Of a stretch of DNA of 64,000 nt, positions 44,284 through 53,106 are shown one piece after another; positions within the stretch are counted from its first letter, which is position 1, and every line of letters starts with the position of its first letter. The stretch spans positions 1-64,000 of the forward strand of contig CAWJNP010000083.1 in the NCBI GenBank assembly GCA_963844255.1, read 5' to 3'. The notes under the pieces are model-generated. The model saw only the letters and a program-made list of their open reading frames with translations. It made no database searches and had not been told where the DNA came from. The translations under genes and the position numbers were made by a program. The stretch is from SZAS-79 sp963844255. Lineage in GTDB: Bacteria; Pseudomonadota; Gammaproteobacteria; Burkholderiales; SG8-39.

Positions 44284-45048
44284 TCAGATGATGGGAAGGG
44301 CGGCGGCGGCGAGGTCGAGGCTGCGGCGCGCCGTGCGGCACTCAGGATACAACGTCTCCACCACCTTCCAGAATCGTGGAGAGTGGTTCAATTCGACAAG
44401 GTGCGCAACTTCGTGCGCCACCACATAGTCTGCAAGTGCGGGCTGCACGTGCACGAGACGCCAGGACAGGCGTATGCGGCCATCCTGCGTGCACACTCCC
44501 CACTGTGTTCGTGCGTTGGACACCGTGACCTGCGGTGCCGGCTGATCAAGGCGCGCGGCGTAGTGCGCTACCCGGGGTGCCAGAGTGGCCAGGGCGTGCG
44601 CTTTCAGCCAGCGCAGCAGTTCGGTTTTGACACGAGCGCGTTCGTGCGGCCTGCGCAGCTGAAGCATCAATCTGTCGCCCACGAGCTCCACGCGCCGCAC
44701 GCCTTCCGTAACGTCGAGCGTCAGGATGCGGCCGGATACCGGCAGAGACTCTCCGTGCGCACCGAATATGCGAACGGGGCTGCCGGCGCGTCCCCAATCG
44801 TCCAGCTTTCGCAGGATCCAGCGTGTTTTTTCGCCCAGGAATTTCTCGATCTCCATCCATGGGGCGTGATGCGGCGCCGCAATGGCGAGCCCATCTGCAT
44901 CGATCGATATGCTGATCGTTCGACGGCGTGAGCGCGTGAATCGGAATCTGACCAGACGTCTGTCGAGCTGGATCAACCGCAGGCTGTCGCGGGGTTCAGG
45001 CAGCCCCGTGTCCGAACCGAACAACGTCAGTTGTTGCGGGCCGGGCAA
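44284..45048 (-). CDS. YgjP-like zinc metallopeptidase (M48-related, DUF45)
   Basis: The 254-residue protein has the DUF45 core: RFRFTRSRRRTISISIDADG, GCR-like lead SNARTQWGVCTQDGRIRLSW, then the zinc motif YVVAHEVAHLVELNHSPRFW (HExxH plus the downstream histidine). YgjP proteins are thought to bind or cut protein substrates; the target is unknown. Overlaps plsC by 22 bases, a tight conserved neighbourhood in Betaproteobacteria. Confidence 0.87.
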   Translation of the reverse strand: MPGPQQLTLFGSDTGLPEPRDSLRLIQLDRRLVRFRFTRSRRRTISISIDADGLAIAAPHHAPWMEIEKFLGEKTRWILRKLDDWGRAGSPVRIFGAHGESLPVSGRILTLDVTEGVRRVELVGDRLMLQLRRPHERARVKTELLRWLKAHALATLAPRVAHYAARLDQPAPQVTVSNARTQWGVCTQDGRIRLSWRLVHVQPALADYVVAHEVAHLVELNHSPRFWKVVETLYPECRTARRSLDLAAAALPII

Positions 45049-45746
45049 AGCGCCTCCTGCTGCTGTTCGATCCAGGCTTCGGCTTCGGCGGTGACCTCTG
45101 CCGGGTTACGACCGTCCGTGGGAATCATGGGGCCGATCCGCATGGTGATGGTGCCGGGGTACTTCAGGAACGCATTTTTGGGCCAGTACAGGCCGGCATT
45201 GTGGGCGACGGGGACGATCGGGGTCGCGGTCTGGACAGCCAGCCAAGCGCCGCCAGGTTGATATTTGCGTCTCGTTCCGGGTGCCACGCGCGTCCCTTCG
45301 GGAAAAATGACCACCCAGAACCCTTGCAAGATCCGTTCCTTGCCCAGGCGGGCAAGCTGGCGCAATGCCGCGCGACTCTTGGCACGGTCGATTGCGATCG
45401 GGCTCATCATGGCAAGACCCCAGCCGAAAAACGGGATCCAGAGCAGCTCTTTCTTCAGGACGTGCACCTGGGGAGGAAACACCGTCTGGAAGGCGAGAGT
45501 TTCCCAGGCCGACTGGTGCTTGGACAGGATCACGCAGGGGTGTGACGGGAGATTCTCCCGGCCTTCAACCCTGTAGTCCAGTCCGCACAGGTGCCTTGCC
45601 ATGAACAACATGATGCGGGACCAGCCGGAAATAACCCTGAATCGCGACATTCGCGACAGCGGATAGGTCAGGATCGACAGCACCGCGTAGGGCAGGGTGA
45701 CGATCACTAACGCGGCGGCAAAAAGCGCCGAGCGCAGCACAATCAT
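45027..45746 (-). CDS. plsC: 1-acylglycerol-3-phosphate acyltransferase
   Basis: PlsC makes phosphatidic acid. The 239-residue membrane protein has an N-terminal helix (FAAALVIVTLPYAVLSILTY). The catalytic motif is SKHQSAWETLAF, an HX4E in place of the common HX4D, seen in some Proteobacterial members. FPEGTRVAPGT is the glycerol-phosphate-binding block, followed by VPVAHNAGLYWPKNAFLKYP. ATGA overlap with gmhB. Confidence 0.92.
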   Translation of the reverse strand: MIVLRSALFAAALVIVTLPYAVLSILTYPLSRMSRFRVISGWSRIMLFMARHLCGLDYRVEGRENLPSHPCVILSKHQSAWETLAFQTVFPPQVHVLKKELLWIPFFGWGLAMMSPIAIDRAKSRAALRQLARLGKERILQGFWVVIFPEGTRVAPGTRRKYQPGGAWLAVQTATPIVPVAHNAGLYWPKNAFLKYPGTITMRIGPMIPTDGRNPAEVTAEAEAWIEQQQEALCPARNN

Positions 45747-46288
45747 GCGACGCGCGTCTCCAACAGGTGCGCTGCGAACGCAGCCAGGTCCGCATGAACC
45801 TCGGTTCCTTCCGGGAGTCCTCCCGCGTCGCGGGTCTTGCGGCCTTTCCCAGTCAGTACAAGCACGGGGCGCGCGCCGGCTGCGGAAGCGGCCTGCATGT
45901 CGCGCAGCGAGTCGCCGACGAACGGCACGCCTGCGAGCGGCACGTTCAGACGCTTTTCAATCTCGAGCAGCATGCCGGGCCGGGGTTTACGGCAATCGCA
46001 ATTTGAATCCGCCGCATGCGGGCAGAAAAATATTGCCTCGATGCGTCCACCGGCCTGGGTGACAGCCTTGTGCATCACGTCGTGGATGGCATTGAGTGTG
46101 CTCATGTCGAACAGGCCGCGTGCAACGCCCGACTGGTTGGTTGCAAGCACGATGCGCCAGCCAGCTTGCGTCAACCGGGCGATCGCCTCGATGCTGCCCT
46201 TGATTGGCTTCCATTCGGTCGGCGACTTGATGTACTGGTCGCTGTCCTGGTTGATCACGCCATCACGGTCGAGCATCAGGAGTTTCAT
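45743..46288 (-). CDS. gmhB: D-glycero-beta-D-manno-heptose-1,7-bisphosphate 7-phosphatase
   Basis: GmhB makes heptose-1-phosphate for the LPS core. The 181-residue HAD phosphatase has MLDRDGVINQDSDQYIKSPT, VLATNQSGVARGLFD, CPHAADSNCDCRKPRPGM with the zinc-binding cysteines, and FVGDSLRDMQAA. ATGA overlap with glyS upstream and with plsC downstream. Confidence 0.95.
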   Translation of the reverse strand: MKLLMLDRDGVINQDSDQYIKSPTEWKPIKGSIEAIARLTQAGWRIVLATNQSGVARGLFDMSTLNAIHDVMHKAVTQAGGRIEAIFFCPHAADSNCDCRKPRPGMLLEIEKRLNVPLAGVPFVGDSLRDMQAASAAGARPVLVLTGKGRKTRDAGGLPEGTEVHADLAAFAAHLLETRVA

Positions 46289-48360
46289 GTGGCGAGCCTC
46301 GAAATGTCTGCAACCCGGTTCATGAGCACTTCAAGCTGACCGAGCAGGGCGTGGCGGTTGGCGCGAAGCGCTGGATCCTCCGCATTGACCATCACATCGT
46401 CAAAAAACCGGTCGACATCGGCGCGCATTCCTGCAAGCAGATGCAGCGCACCGCTGAAATCCTGGGCGTCGAGACTGGATTGCACTTTCGGCGCGAGAAT
46501 TCCTACCGAGGCAAACAGTGCTTTTTCGGCCGCCTCCTGCAACAACCCTTCGCTGGCAGGCACCGCAGGCGCAGCGGCCTTTTTCAGTATGTTTCGAATC
46601 CGCTTGTTCGCCGCGGCGAGGCTTGCCGCTTCCGGCAGGCTGCGAAAACTCCGAACCGCCTGCAGTCGTGCCGGAACAAGATCGATTCGCGTCGGGGACT
46701 GGCTGACTACCGACTCGATCTCGTCGAACGCATAGCCTTGCTCCCTCAACAGGTTGCGCAGGCGCTCGAGCATGAATGTGTTGACCTCGGTCGCCGTCCA
46801 GGTGGGCGGTTTCGTGTCGGCCGCGGCCGCTACGGCATCGGCAAGCAGGGCATCAAGGTCGAGTGGCAGTTTCGATTCGAGGAGAATGCGCAGCACGCCA
46901 AGCGCAAGGCGACGCAGCGCGAACGGATCCTTGTCTCCCGTAGGCGCGCTGCCAATTCCGAAAATGCCGATCAGCGTGTCGAGTTTGTCGGCAAGCGCGA
47001 CCGAAGCCGATACCAGGCTTTGCGGAAGGCGGTCACCCGCGTGGCGTGGAAGGTAGTGTTCCTCGATCGCGTCCGCCACGGCCGCGTCCTCTCCGTCATG
47101 CAGGGCGTAGTAGCGCCCCATCGTTCCCTGCAACTCGGGAAACTCACCGACCATGCCCGAGAGCAGATCCGCCTTTGCAAGCCACGCTGCCCGTTCCGCC
47201 TGCGCGGCATCCGCGCCGAGCCGGCGCGCAATCCGCCCGGCAAGAAGCTGAACCCGCTCGGTGCGCTCAAGCTGGGTGCCGAGTTTGTTGTGATAAACGA
47301 CCTTGCCCAGCAAAGGGACCCTGGTCTCGAGCCGGGCGTTTCTGTCCTGATTGTAGAAGAAGCGCGCATCTTCCAGGCGCGGACGCACAACACGCTGGTT
47401 GCCGCCGACGATGTTGGAAGGGTCGGCCACCTGCATGTTGGATACGATCAGGAACTTCGGCAGAAGCTTTCCGCTTGCATCGAACAGGGGGAAATACTTC
47501 TGGTTCTGCTGCATGGTGAGGATCAGGCACTCGGGCGGGACTTCCAGGAACCGGGGATCGAATCCGCCTGCATAAACCGTCGGATGCTCGACAAGCGCGG
47601 TCACTTCGTCGAGCAGATCCTTGAAGTCACCAAGCCTTGCATCGAGTTTCGCGGCCGCCGACAGGAGCGAAGCTTCGATCAATGCCTTTCGTCCGGCAAA
47701 CGATGCAACCACACGACCATTGTCCTTAAGGCGGGACTCATATTCGTCGGCGCTCTCAAGCGTGATGTCTCCCGAACACATGAAACGGTGCCCGCGGGTG
47801 GAATTTCCCGAAACAAGCCCCAGCACGGTGCCGGGTACCACCCGCGACCCATGCAGCATGACGAGCCCGTGTACGGGGCGCACGAACTGCTCGTCTCCGT
47901 CGCCCCAGCGCATGAGTTTCGGAATGGGGAGCTTCTTGAGCGCAGACGCGACCATGAGCTCGAGATTCGCGTCCAGAGTGGCGCCGACGGCCAAACGGCG
48001 CGCCATGAACACCTTTCCCTTGGCACTTTCCACCTGCACGAGATCGTCCACAGATACGCCGTTCTTCTTTGCAAAGCCTGCGAGGGCCTGCGTCGGTTTT
48101 CCGGCAGCGTCGAGGCCGACTTTCGCAGACGGTCCCTGGACCTCGATTGTCCGGTCGGGCGCAACAGCCAGTACGTCCGTGATCAGCACGGCGAGACGAC
48201 GCGGCGTGGCGAATGCCTGCACCCTGCTGGAGGCGCCGAGCAGTCCATCCTGACGCATATCCCCGGCGAGCGTATCCGCAAATGTCTGGGACAGCCGGGC
48301 AAGGGATTTGGGTGGGAGTTCTTCGGCGAGAAGCTCTACAAGCAGGGAGTCGACCTGCAT
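46285..48360 (-). CDS. glyS: Glycyl-tRNA synthetase beta subunit
   Basis: GlyS pairs with GlyQ as a tetramer that charges tRNA-Gly. The 691-residue protein starts LLVELLAEELPPKSLARLSQ and contains VFMARRLAVGATLDANLELM, FVRPVHGLVMLHG, PPECLILTMQQNQKYFPLFD and VVYHNKLGTQLERTERVQLL. A 992-codon open frame on the opposite strand through this pair is only a shadow. glyQ ends just before its start. Confidence 0.97.
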   Translation of the reverse strand: MQVDSLLVELLAEELPPKSLARLSQTFADTLAGDMRQDGLLGASSRVQAFATPRRLAVLITDVLAVAPDRTIEVQGPSAKVGLDAAGKPTQALAGFAKKNGVSVDDLVQVESAKGKVFMARRLAVGATLDANLELMVASALKKLPIPKLMRWGDGDEQFVRPVHGLVMLHGSRVVPGTVLGLVSGNSTRGHRFMCSGDITLESADEYESRLKDNGRVVASFAGRKALIEASLLSAAAKLDARLGDFKDLLDEVTALVEHPTVYAGGFDPRFLEVPPECLILTMQQNQKYFPLFDASGKLLPKFLIVSNMQVADPSNIVGGNQRVVRPRLEDARFFYNQDRNARLETRVPLLGKVVYHNKLGTQLERTERVQLLAGRIARRLGADAAQAERAAWLAKADLLSGMVGEFPELQGTMGRYYALHDGEDAAVADAIEEHYLPRHAGDRLPQSLVSASVALADKLDTLIGIFGIGSAPTGDKDPFALRRLALGVLRILLESKLPLDLDALLADAVAAAADTKPPTWTATEVNTFMLERLRNLLREQGYAFDEIESVVSQSPTRIDLVPARLQAVRSFRSLPEAASLAAANKRIRNILKKAAAPAVPASEGLLQEAAEKALFASVGILAPKVQSSLDAQDFSGALHLLAGMRADVDRFFDDVMVNAEDPALRANRHALLGQLEVLMNRVADISRLAT

Positions 48361-49248
48361 TCAGGCGGCCTTCGATGGCTGGGCGAGCATCGGAAATCCG
48401 AGCGCTTCGCGCGAATCGTAGTAGGCCTGTGCCACAAGGCGCGAAAGCGCGCGGACCCGGCCTATGTAGGCTGCGCGTTCGGTCACCGATATGGCACCGC
48501 GCGCGTCGAGCAGATTGAACGTATGCGAGCACTTCATGACCATCTCGTATCCCGGCAGCGCGAGCCCGGCTTCGATCAGGCGCTGGGCTTCTCCCTCGAA
48601 ATCGGTGAAAAGCCGCAGCAGCAGGTCGACATTCGAGTGCTCGAAGTTGTACTTCGATTGCTCGACCTCGTTCTGGTGATAGACGTCTCCATAGCTGACC
48701 CCGGACGTCCATTCCAGGTCGTAGACGCTTTCCCTGTCCTGGAGGTACATCGCCAGCCGCTCGAGACCGTAGGTGATTTCACCGAGCACGGGTTTGCAAA
48801 CAAGGCTCCCGACTTCCTGGAAATAGGTGAACTGCGTCACCTCCATGCCGTCCAGCCAGACCTCCCAGCCCAGACCCCATGCGCCCAGTGTTGGAGACTC
48901 CCAGTCGTCTTCAACGAACCGGATGTCGTGGACCTTCGGATCAATGCCGATTGCAACGAGGGATTCCAGGTAAAGCGCCTGGATATTGGTGGGCGATGGC
49001 TTGAGTACGACCTGGTACTGGTAGTAGTGCTGCAGGCGGTTGGGGTTCTCGCCATAACGACCGTCCTTGGGGCGGCGGGAGGGCTGCACGTAAGCCGCCT
49101 TCCAGGGCTCCGGCCCGATCGCACGAAGGAACGTCGCGGTGTGGAATGTTCCTGCACCGACTTCCATGTCGTAGGGTTGCAGCAGAACGCACCCCTGCCG
49201 GTCCCAGAAGTCGTTCAGCCGCAGGATGAGTTGTTGGAATGTGAGCAT
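48361..49248 (-). CDS. glyQ: Glycyl-tRNA synthetase alpha subunit
   Basis: GlyQ holds the catalytic core. The 295-residue protein has TFQQLILRLNDFWDRQGCVL, GAGTFHTATFLRAIGPEPWK, QPSRRPKDGRYGENPNRLQH and DDWESPTLGAWGLGWEVWLD, all class-II motifs. The stop is adjacent to the glyS start, so the subunits are made from one message. lnt lies 54 bases upstream. Confidence 0.97.
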   Translation of the reverse strand: MLTFQQLILRLNDFWDRQGCVLLQPYDMEVGAGTFHTATFLRAIGPEPWKAAYVQPSRRPKDGRYGENPNRLQHYYQYQVVLKPSPTNIQALYLESLVAIGIDPKVHDIRFVEDDWESPTLGAWGLGWEVWLDGMEVTQFTYFQEVGSLVCKPVLGEITYGLERLAMYLQDRESVYDLEWTSGVSYGDVYHQNEVEQSKYNFEHSNVDLLLRLFTDFEGEAQRLIEAGLALPGYEMVMKCSHTFNLLDARGAISVTERAAYIGRVRALSRLVAQAYYDSREALGFPMLAQPSKAA

Positions 49249-49302
49249 GTGCGAATCGACGTGCAGTTGGAGTCAATGACGCCGAAAACGAAGGGGCGGA
49301 TT

Positions 49303-50799
49303 TTACCTTTTCCGCCCTGCGACGGATAGCGCGATGAGCAGCGCTGAGACAAGGAGCGCCGGCCAGTTTCCCGTTCGCGCATAAGGCGTCATCCCCTCAT
49401 AACCGCGTACGCTCACATCCAACCGTCCTTGCATGAACTGCGGCAGGCGGCCGAGTATCCGTCCGTCCCGGTCGATTGCCGCGGTGATTCCCGTGTTTGT
49501 CGCAGCCAGCATTGCACGTCCCGTCTCGAGCGTGCGCATGCGCGCAATCTGAAGGTGTTGGCCGGGCGCCAGTGAGTCGCCGAACCATGCGACGTTGCTC
49601 ACATTGGCGAGCAAGGTCGCTTCCGGAAGCGGACGGATGATTTCCTCGCCAAACGCATCCTCGTAGCAGATGTTTATCGCGATTCGCTGTCCGGCGACCT
49701 TGAATGGAATTTGCTCCCGGTTGCCACGCGAAAAGTCAGAGAGAGGCACCTGTAGGACGCTTGAAATCCAGCCAAAGCCGGGCGGTATGAATTCGCCGAA
49801 GGGCACGAGATGCGTCTTGCTGTAAATCTGGCTCGGGGATGTCCCGAGGCTGATCACCGAATTGAAGTAGCTTGACGCGTCGCTTCTGTAGGGTACGCCA
49901 AGCAAGAGGTCGCCGCCGTTGCGCCTGGCAATCGACTGCAGCTCGCTCAGGTAGTACGGATCGATGCGATCGAGGAAACGCGGCAGGGCGGTCTCCGGCA
50001 ACACGATCAGCCTGGCATCGCTGCCCGAGGCAAGGGTCCTGTACGTGGAAAGCGTTTTCTCGTAACGGTCCGGATCGAACTTGACCTGCTGGGAGATGTT
50101 TCCCTGGAGCAGGCTCACCGAAAGCGGTAGGCCGTACGGCCGGGTCCATTCCGCTTTTTGCAGCATTCCGCCCACCGCGAGGATGATGAGCAGGCCTCCG
50201 AGGGCGGGCATGCGGCGCGGTCCGCAGACCGACTGGCGCACGAGCGCCGCGCAGATCATCGTGATCAGAGAGACGCCGAAAACACCGCAGATTGCGGCGT
50301 AGCCGGCGAGCGGCGTGTCTGTGGTTGCGTAACCGAGTGTGAGCCAGGGAAAGCCGGTGAGGTACCAGCCGCGCAGGCTCTCGAACAGCATCCACAGGGC
50401 CGGAATCACCAGCAGGGCGCGCGCACCGTGGGCGGCCGGGATGCGCTGCTGGAGGTATCCGACCGCTGCCGGCAGTAGCGCCAGCCACGCACAGAACGCC
50501 AGCGTCGCAAGGCCCGCCAATGTGGCCGGCATGCCGCCGAACAATGACAGGCTGACGTAGATCCAGGAGACGCCCGCGACAAACAGGCCCATGCCGAAGG
50601 AGAATCCGATCCAGGCGGCGTCCCTGGGGCTCCGGGCGCAAAGCCAGAGGTGGATCATGAGTGCGGGGGAGAGCAAGGCCAGCGGATAGAAATCCAGCGG
50701 CGAGAAGGCGGCGGCGAGAACGGCTCCGGCCAGGAGTGCTGCAAGTCGCGCGATACGGGGCTGCTCGAGCCGCCTTGCGACCGGAATGAGCGTGGTCAA
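49303..50799 (-). CDS. lnt: Apolipoprotein N-acyltransferase
   Basis: Lnt adds the third acyl chain to lipoproteins at the inner membrane. The 498-residue protein has about six N-terminal transmembrane segments and a nitrilase-type periplasmic domain. That domain holds the catalytic triad region: VLPETALPRFLDRI (Glu), YSKTHLVPFGEFIPPG (Lys) and NICYEDAFGEE (Cys). Start is TTG at 50799 overlapping the corC stop (TTGA); no ATG lies near, so the TTG is the best choice. Confidence 0.93.
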   Translation of the reverse strand: MTTLIPVARRLEQPRIARLAALLAGAVLAAAFSPLDFYPLALLSPALMIHLWLCARSPRDAAWIGFSFGMGLFVAGVSWIYVSLSLFGGMPATLAGLATLAFCAWLALLPAAVGYLQQRIPAAHGARALLVIPALWMLFESLRGWYLTGFPWLTLGYATTDTPLAGYAAICGVFGVSLITMICAALVRQSVCGPRRMPALGGLLIILAVGGMLQKAEWTRPYGLPLSVSLLQGNISQQVKFDPDRYEKTLSTYRTLASGSDARLIVLPETALPRFLDRIDPYYLSELQSIARRNGGDLLLGVPYRSDASSYFNSVISLGTSPSQIYSKTHLVPFGEFIPPGFGWISSVLQVPLSDFSRGNREQIPFKVAGQRIAINICYEDAFGEEIIRPLPEATLLANVSNVAWFGDSLAPGQHLQIARMRTLETGRAMLAATNTGITAAIDRDGRILGRLPQFMQGRLDVSVRGYEGMTPYARTGNWPALLVSALLIALSVAGRKR

Positions 50800-51620
50800 G
50801 CTCTGGGCTTCTCGACAATCAGCGTGTACACGCGGCGGCTGTCGGCGCGCAGCACCTGGATACGGAAATTTTCAATGCTGAGCATCTCGCCGCGCTTCGG
50901 AAGGCGTCCCAGGTGCGCGATCACCATGCCGCCGACGGTATCGTATTCCGCGTCTGAAAAGGCGCAGTTGAAGGCTGCATTGAAGTCGGCGATCTGCGTG
51001 AGCGCCTTGACCCGGTAGCGGCCGCTCGACTCGAGCAGGATGTTGTCGCTCGCCTCGTCGAAATCGTATTCGTCCTCGATGTCGCCGACGATCTGCTCGA
51101 GCACGTCTTCGATGGTGACCAGGCCCGAAACGCCGCCGTATTCGTCCACCACGATGGCCATGTGGTTGCGGCTGGCGCGAAACTCGCGCAGCAGCACGTT
51201 CAGACGCTTGGATTCCGGCACGAACACCGCCGGCCGCAGCATTTCGCGCACGTTGAATTCCTCTTCGCCGGCATAGTGGCGCAGCAGGTCCTTCGCAAGC
51301 AGGACGCCGATCACGTCGTCGCGGTTCTCGCCGATCACCGGAAAGCGCGAATGCGCAGTCGAAATCACGGAACTGATGAACTGCGCTATCGGTTCATTGA
51401 TGTCGATGACGTCCATCTGCGCGCGCGGGATCATGATGTCGCGCACCTGCATTTCCGACACCGTCAGCGCGCCCTCGATGATCGACAGCGCGTCGGCATC
51501 GACCAGATTGCGCTCGTAGGCGGAGCGCAGCAGCATGACGAGCTGCTCGCGGTCCACCGGCTCGCGCAGCAGGAGTGCGGACAGTCGCTCCAGAAGAGCG
51601 GGTCGGTCGGGATCGTTCAT
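50796..51620 (-). CDS. corC: HlyC/CorC-family CBS-domain protein
   Basis: The 274-residue protein has two CBS domains (about 55-180, with VRDIMIPRAQMDVIDINEPI and NHMAIVVDEYGGVSGLVTIE) and a C-terminal CorC_HlyC domain (DADSRRVYTLIV-like end). It lacks membrane helices. CorC is tied to magnesium and cobalt efflux in enterics; the family role is not fully settled. It lies in the conserved ybeY-corC-lnt group. Confidence 0.92.
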   Translation of the reverse strand: MNDPDRPALLERLSALLLREPVDREQLVMLLRSAYERNLVDADALSIIEGALTVSEMQVRDIMIPRAQMDVIDINEPIAQFISSVISTAHSRFPVIGENRDDVIGVLLAKDLLRHYAGEEEFNVREMLRPAVFVPESKRLNVLLREFRASRNHMAIVVDEYGGVSGLVTIEDVLEQIVGDIEDEYDFDEASDNILLESSGRYRVKALTQIADFNAAFNCAFSDAEYDTVGGMVIAHLGRLPKRGEMLSIENFRIQVLRADSRRVYTLIVEKPRA

Positions 51621-51653
51621 GAAGTGTGCATTGTACCGGGCCGTACCGGAAAA

Positions 51654-52124
51654 TCAGGCGATGTACGGGTTTGGGAAGCCCAGTCGACGCAGAATCCGGA
51701 TTTCGGCTCTCTCCATGCGTGCGGTATCTGATTGAAGTTCATGCTGGTAGCCGCGCAGATGGAGGATGGCGTGAACCGTCAGATGCGCATAGTGCGCGTG
51801 CAGGGTTTTCCCCTGCACGCGCGCTTCGCGCGCCACGACCTGAGGACAGAGCACGACGTCCCCGCAGGAAGGTTCGTAGGCGAATGTAAGCACGTTTGTG
51901 GCGTAGTCGCGCCCTCGATAGGCCAGATTCAGTTGCCGTGCTTCGGCAGTCCCCACAAGCCGGATCGTGACGTCGGTCCGTCCGGAGGCGGCTGCGCGTA
52001 CCCAGGTGCGGAATCTTGTGGCCGGCGGAATGTTGCGCGAGCGGCTCGCCACCTGGACTCGTACGCCTACCCCGGGCGACGCTTCAGCCGGTTTCGTCGC
52101 GCTTCGCGTGCTCTTCGTAGGCAT
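51654..52124 (-). CDS. ybeY: Endoribonuclease YbeY
   Basis: YbeY processes rRNA and aids ribosome quality control. The product has RDYATNVLTFAYE and the zinc motif HLTVHAILHLRGYQHE. ATG at 52124 gives 156 residues and overlaps the phoH end by 41 bases; a GTG at 52052 is the alternative. The longer upstream frame is phoH sequence in another frame. Order miaB-phoH-ybeY-corC-lnt is conserved. Confidence 0.92.
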   Translation of the reverse strand: MPTKSTRSATKPAEASPGVGVRVQVASRSRNIPPATRFRTWVRAAASGRTDVTIRLVGTAEARQLNLAYRGRDYATNVLTFAYEPSCGDVVLCPQVVAREARVQGKTLHAHYAHLTVHAILHLRGYQHELQSDTARMERAEIRILRRLGFPNPYIA

Positions 52125-53106
52125 GAACGATACGCGCGACGAGTGGATGGCGCACCACGTCCTCCGCGAGAAATTCCGTGAAGGCGATGCCGCGCACTTT
52201 CGCCAGGATGGCACGCGATTCGATGAGGCCGCTTTTCTGACCGCGCGCGAGGTCTATTTGCGTGACATCACCGGTGACGACGGCCTTGGCCCCGAAACCG
52301 ATGCGCGTGAGGAACATCTTCATCTGTTCCGGCGTCGTGTTCTGCGCCTCGTCGAGGATGATGAACGCGTGATTGAGCGTCCTGCCACGCATGTAGGCAA
52401 GCGGCGCAAGTTCTATCGTGCCTCGCTCGAGAAGCTTGCCTACCTTGTCAAACCCCATCAGATCGTAGAGCGCATCGTAAAGCGGCCGGAGATACGGATC
52501 CACTTTCTGCGCCAGATCTCCAGGGAGGAATCCGAGTCGCTCGCCGGCTTCCACGGCGGGCCGCACCAGCACGATACGCTGGACGGTATCCCGCTCCAGC
52601 GCGTCGACCGCACAGGCGACCGCGAGGAACGTCTTGCCGGTTCCTGCAGGTCCGATGCCAAACGCGATGTCGTGCGCGAGGATGCTCTTGATGTAATCGG
52701 TCTGGCGCGGCGTGCGTCCGTGCAGGTCCGGGCGACGCGTCAGAAGCAGTGGCGGCTCATAGGCGGCGCCGGCTTCGACTTCCCTTGCCATCGGCGTGGA
52801 GGGGCTTGAATGCTGCAGTTCCGCCAGCCCGAGTTGCACGTCTTCAAGTGAAAGTTCGTCCAACGCAGTCCTGGAATAGAAGTATTCGAGCGCCCGGGCA
52901 GCGTTGGCGGCCTGTCTGGCGTCGCCTTTGAAAGAGAATCCGGCGCCTCGCCTGGAGATCGAAACATCGAGTGCGGTCTCGATCTGGCGAAGGTTCGCAT
53001 CCATGGCTCCGCATAACCGTGCCAGGCGCAGATTGTCGACCGGATCGAAGCGAATCTCCGATGGCCTGCTCCGTGCGGTGGCGCGAGGGCTGCGCGCCTC
53101 AGGCAC
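52084..53106 (-). CDS. PhoH-like ATPase
   Basis: The 340-residue protein has the Walker A GIGPAGTGKTFLAVACAVDA, RPAVEAGERLGFLPGDLAQK and the Walker B FIILDEAQNTTPEQMKMFLT. PhoH proteins are thought to act with YbeY in RNA processing. Start is GTG at 53106, overlapping the miaB stop with GGAG about 9 bases upstream; the ATG at 53157 lies well inside miaB and is less likely. Confidence 0.92.
   Translation of the reverse strand: MPEARSPRATARSRPSEIRFDPVDNLRLARLCGAMDANLRQIETALDVSISRRGAGFSFKGDARQAANAARALEYFYSRTALDELSLEDVQLGLAELQHSSPSTPMAREVEAGAAYEPPLLLTRRPDLHGRTPRQTDYIKSILAHDIAFGIGPAGTGKTFLAVACAVDALERDTVQRIVLVRPAVEAGERLGFLPGDLAQKVDPYLRPLYDALYDLMGFDKVGKLLERGTIELAPLAYMRGRTLNHAFIILDEAQNTTPEQMKMFLTRIGFGAKAVVTGDVTQIDLARGQKSGLIESRAILAKVRGIAFTEFLAEDVVRHPLVARIVHAYEEHAKRDETG

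Noticed and set aside
46351..49329. A 992-codon open frame on the plus strand, opposite glyS and glyQ
   Set aside because: Its text has no family match, while glyS and glyQ on the other strand are complete and conserved. High GC content gives long antisense open frames.
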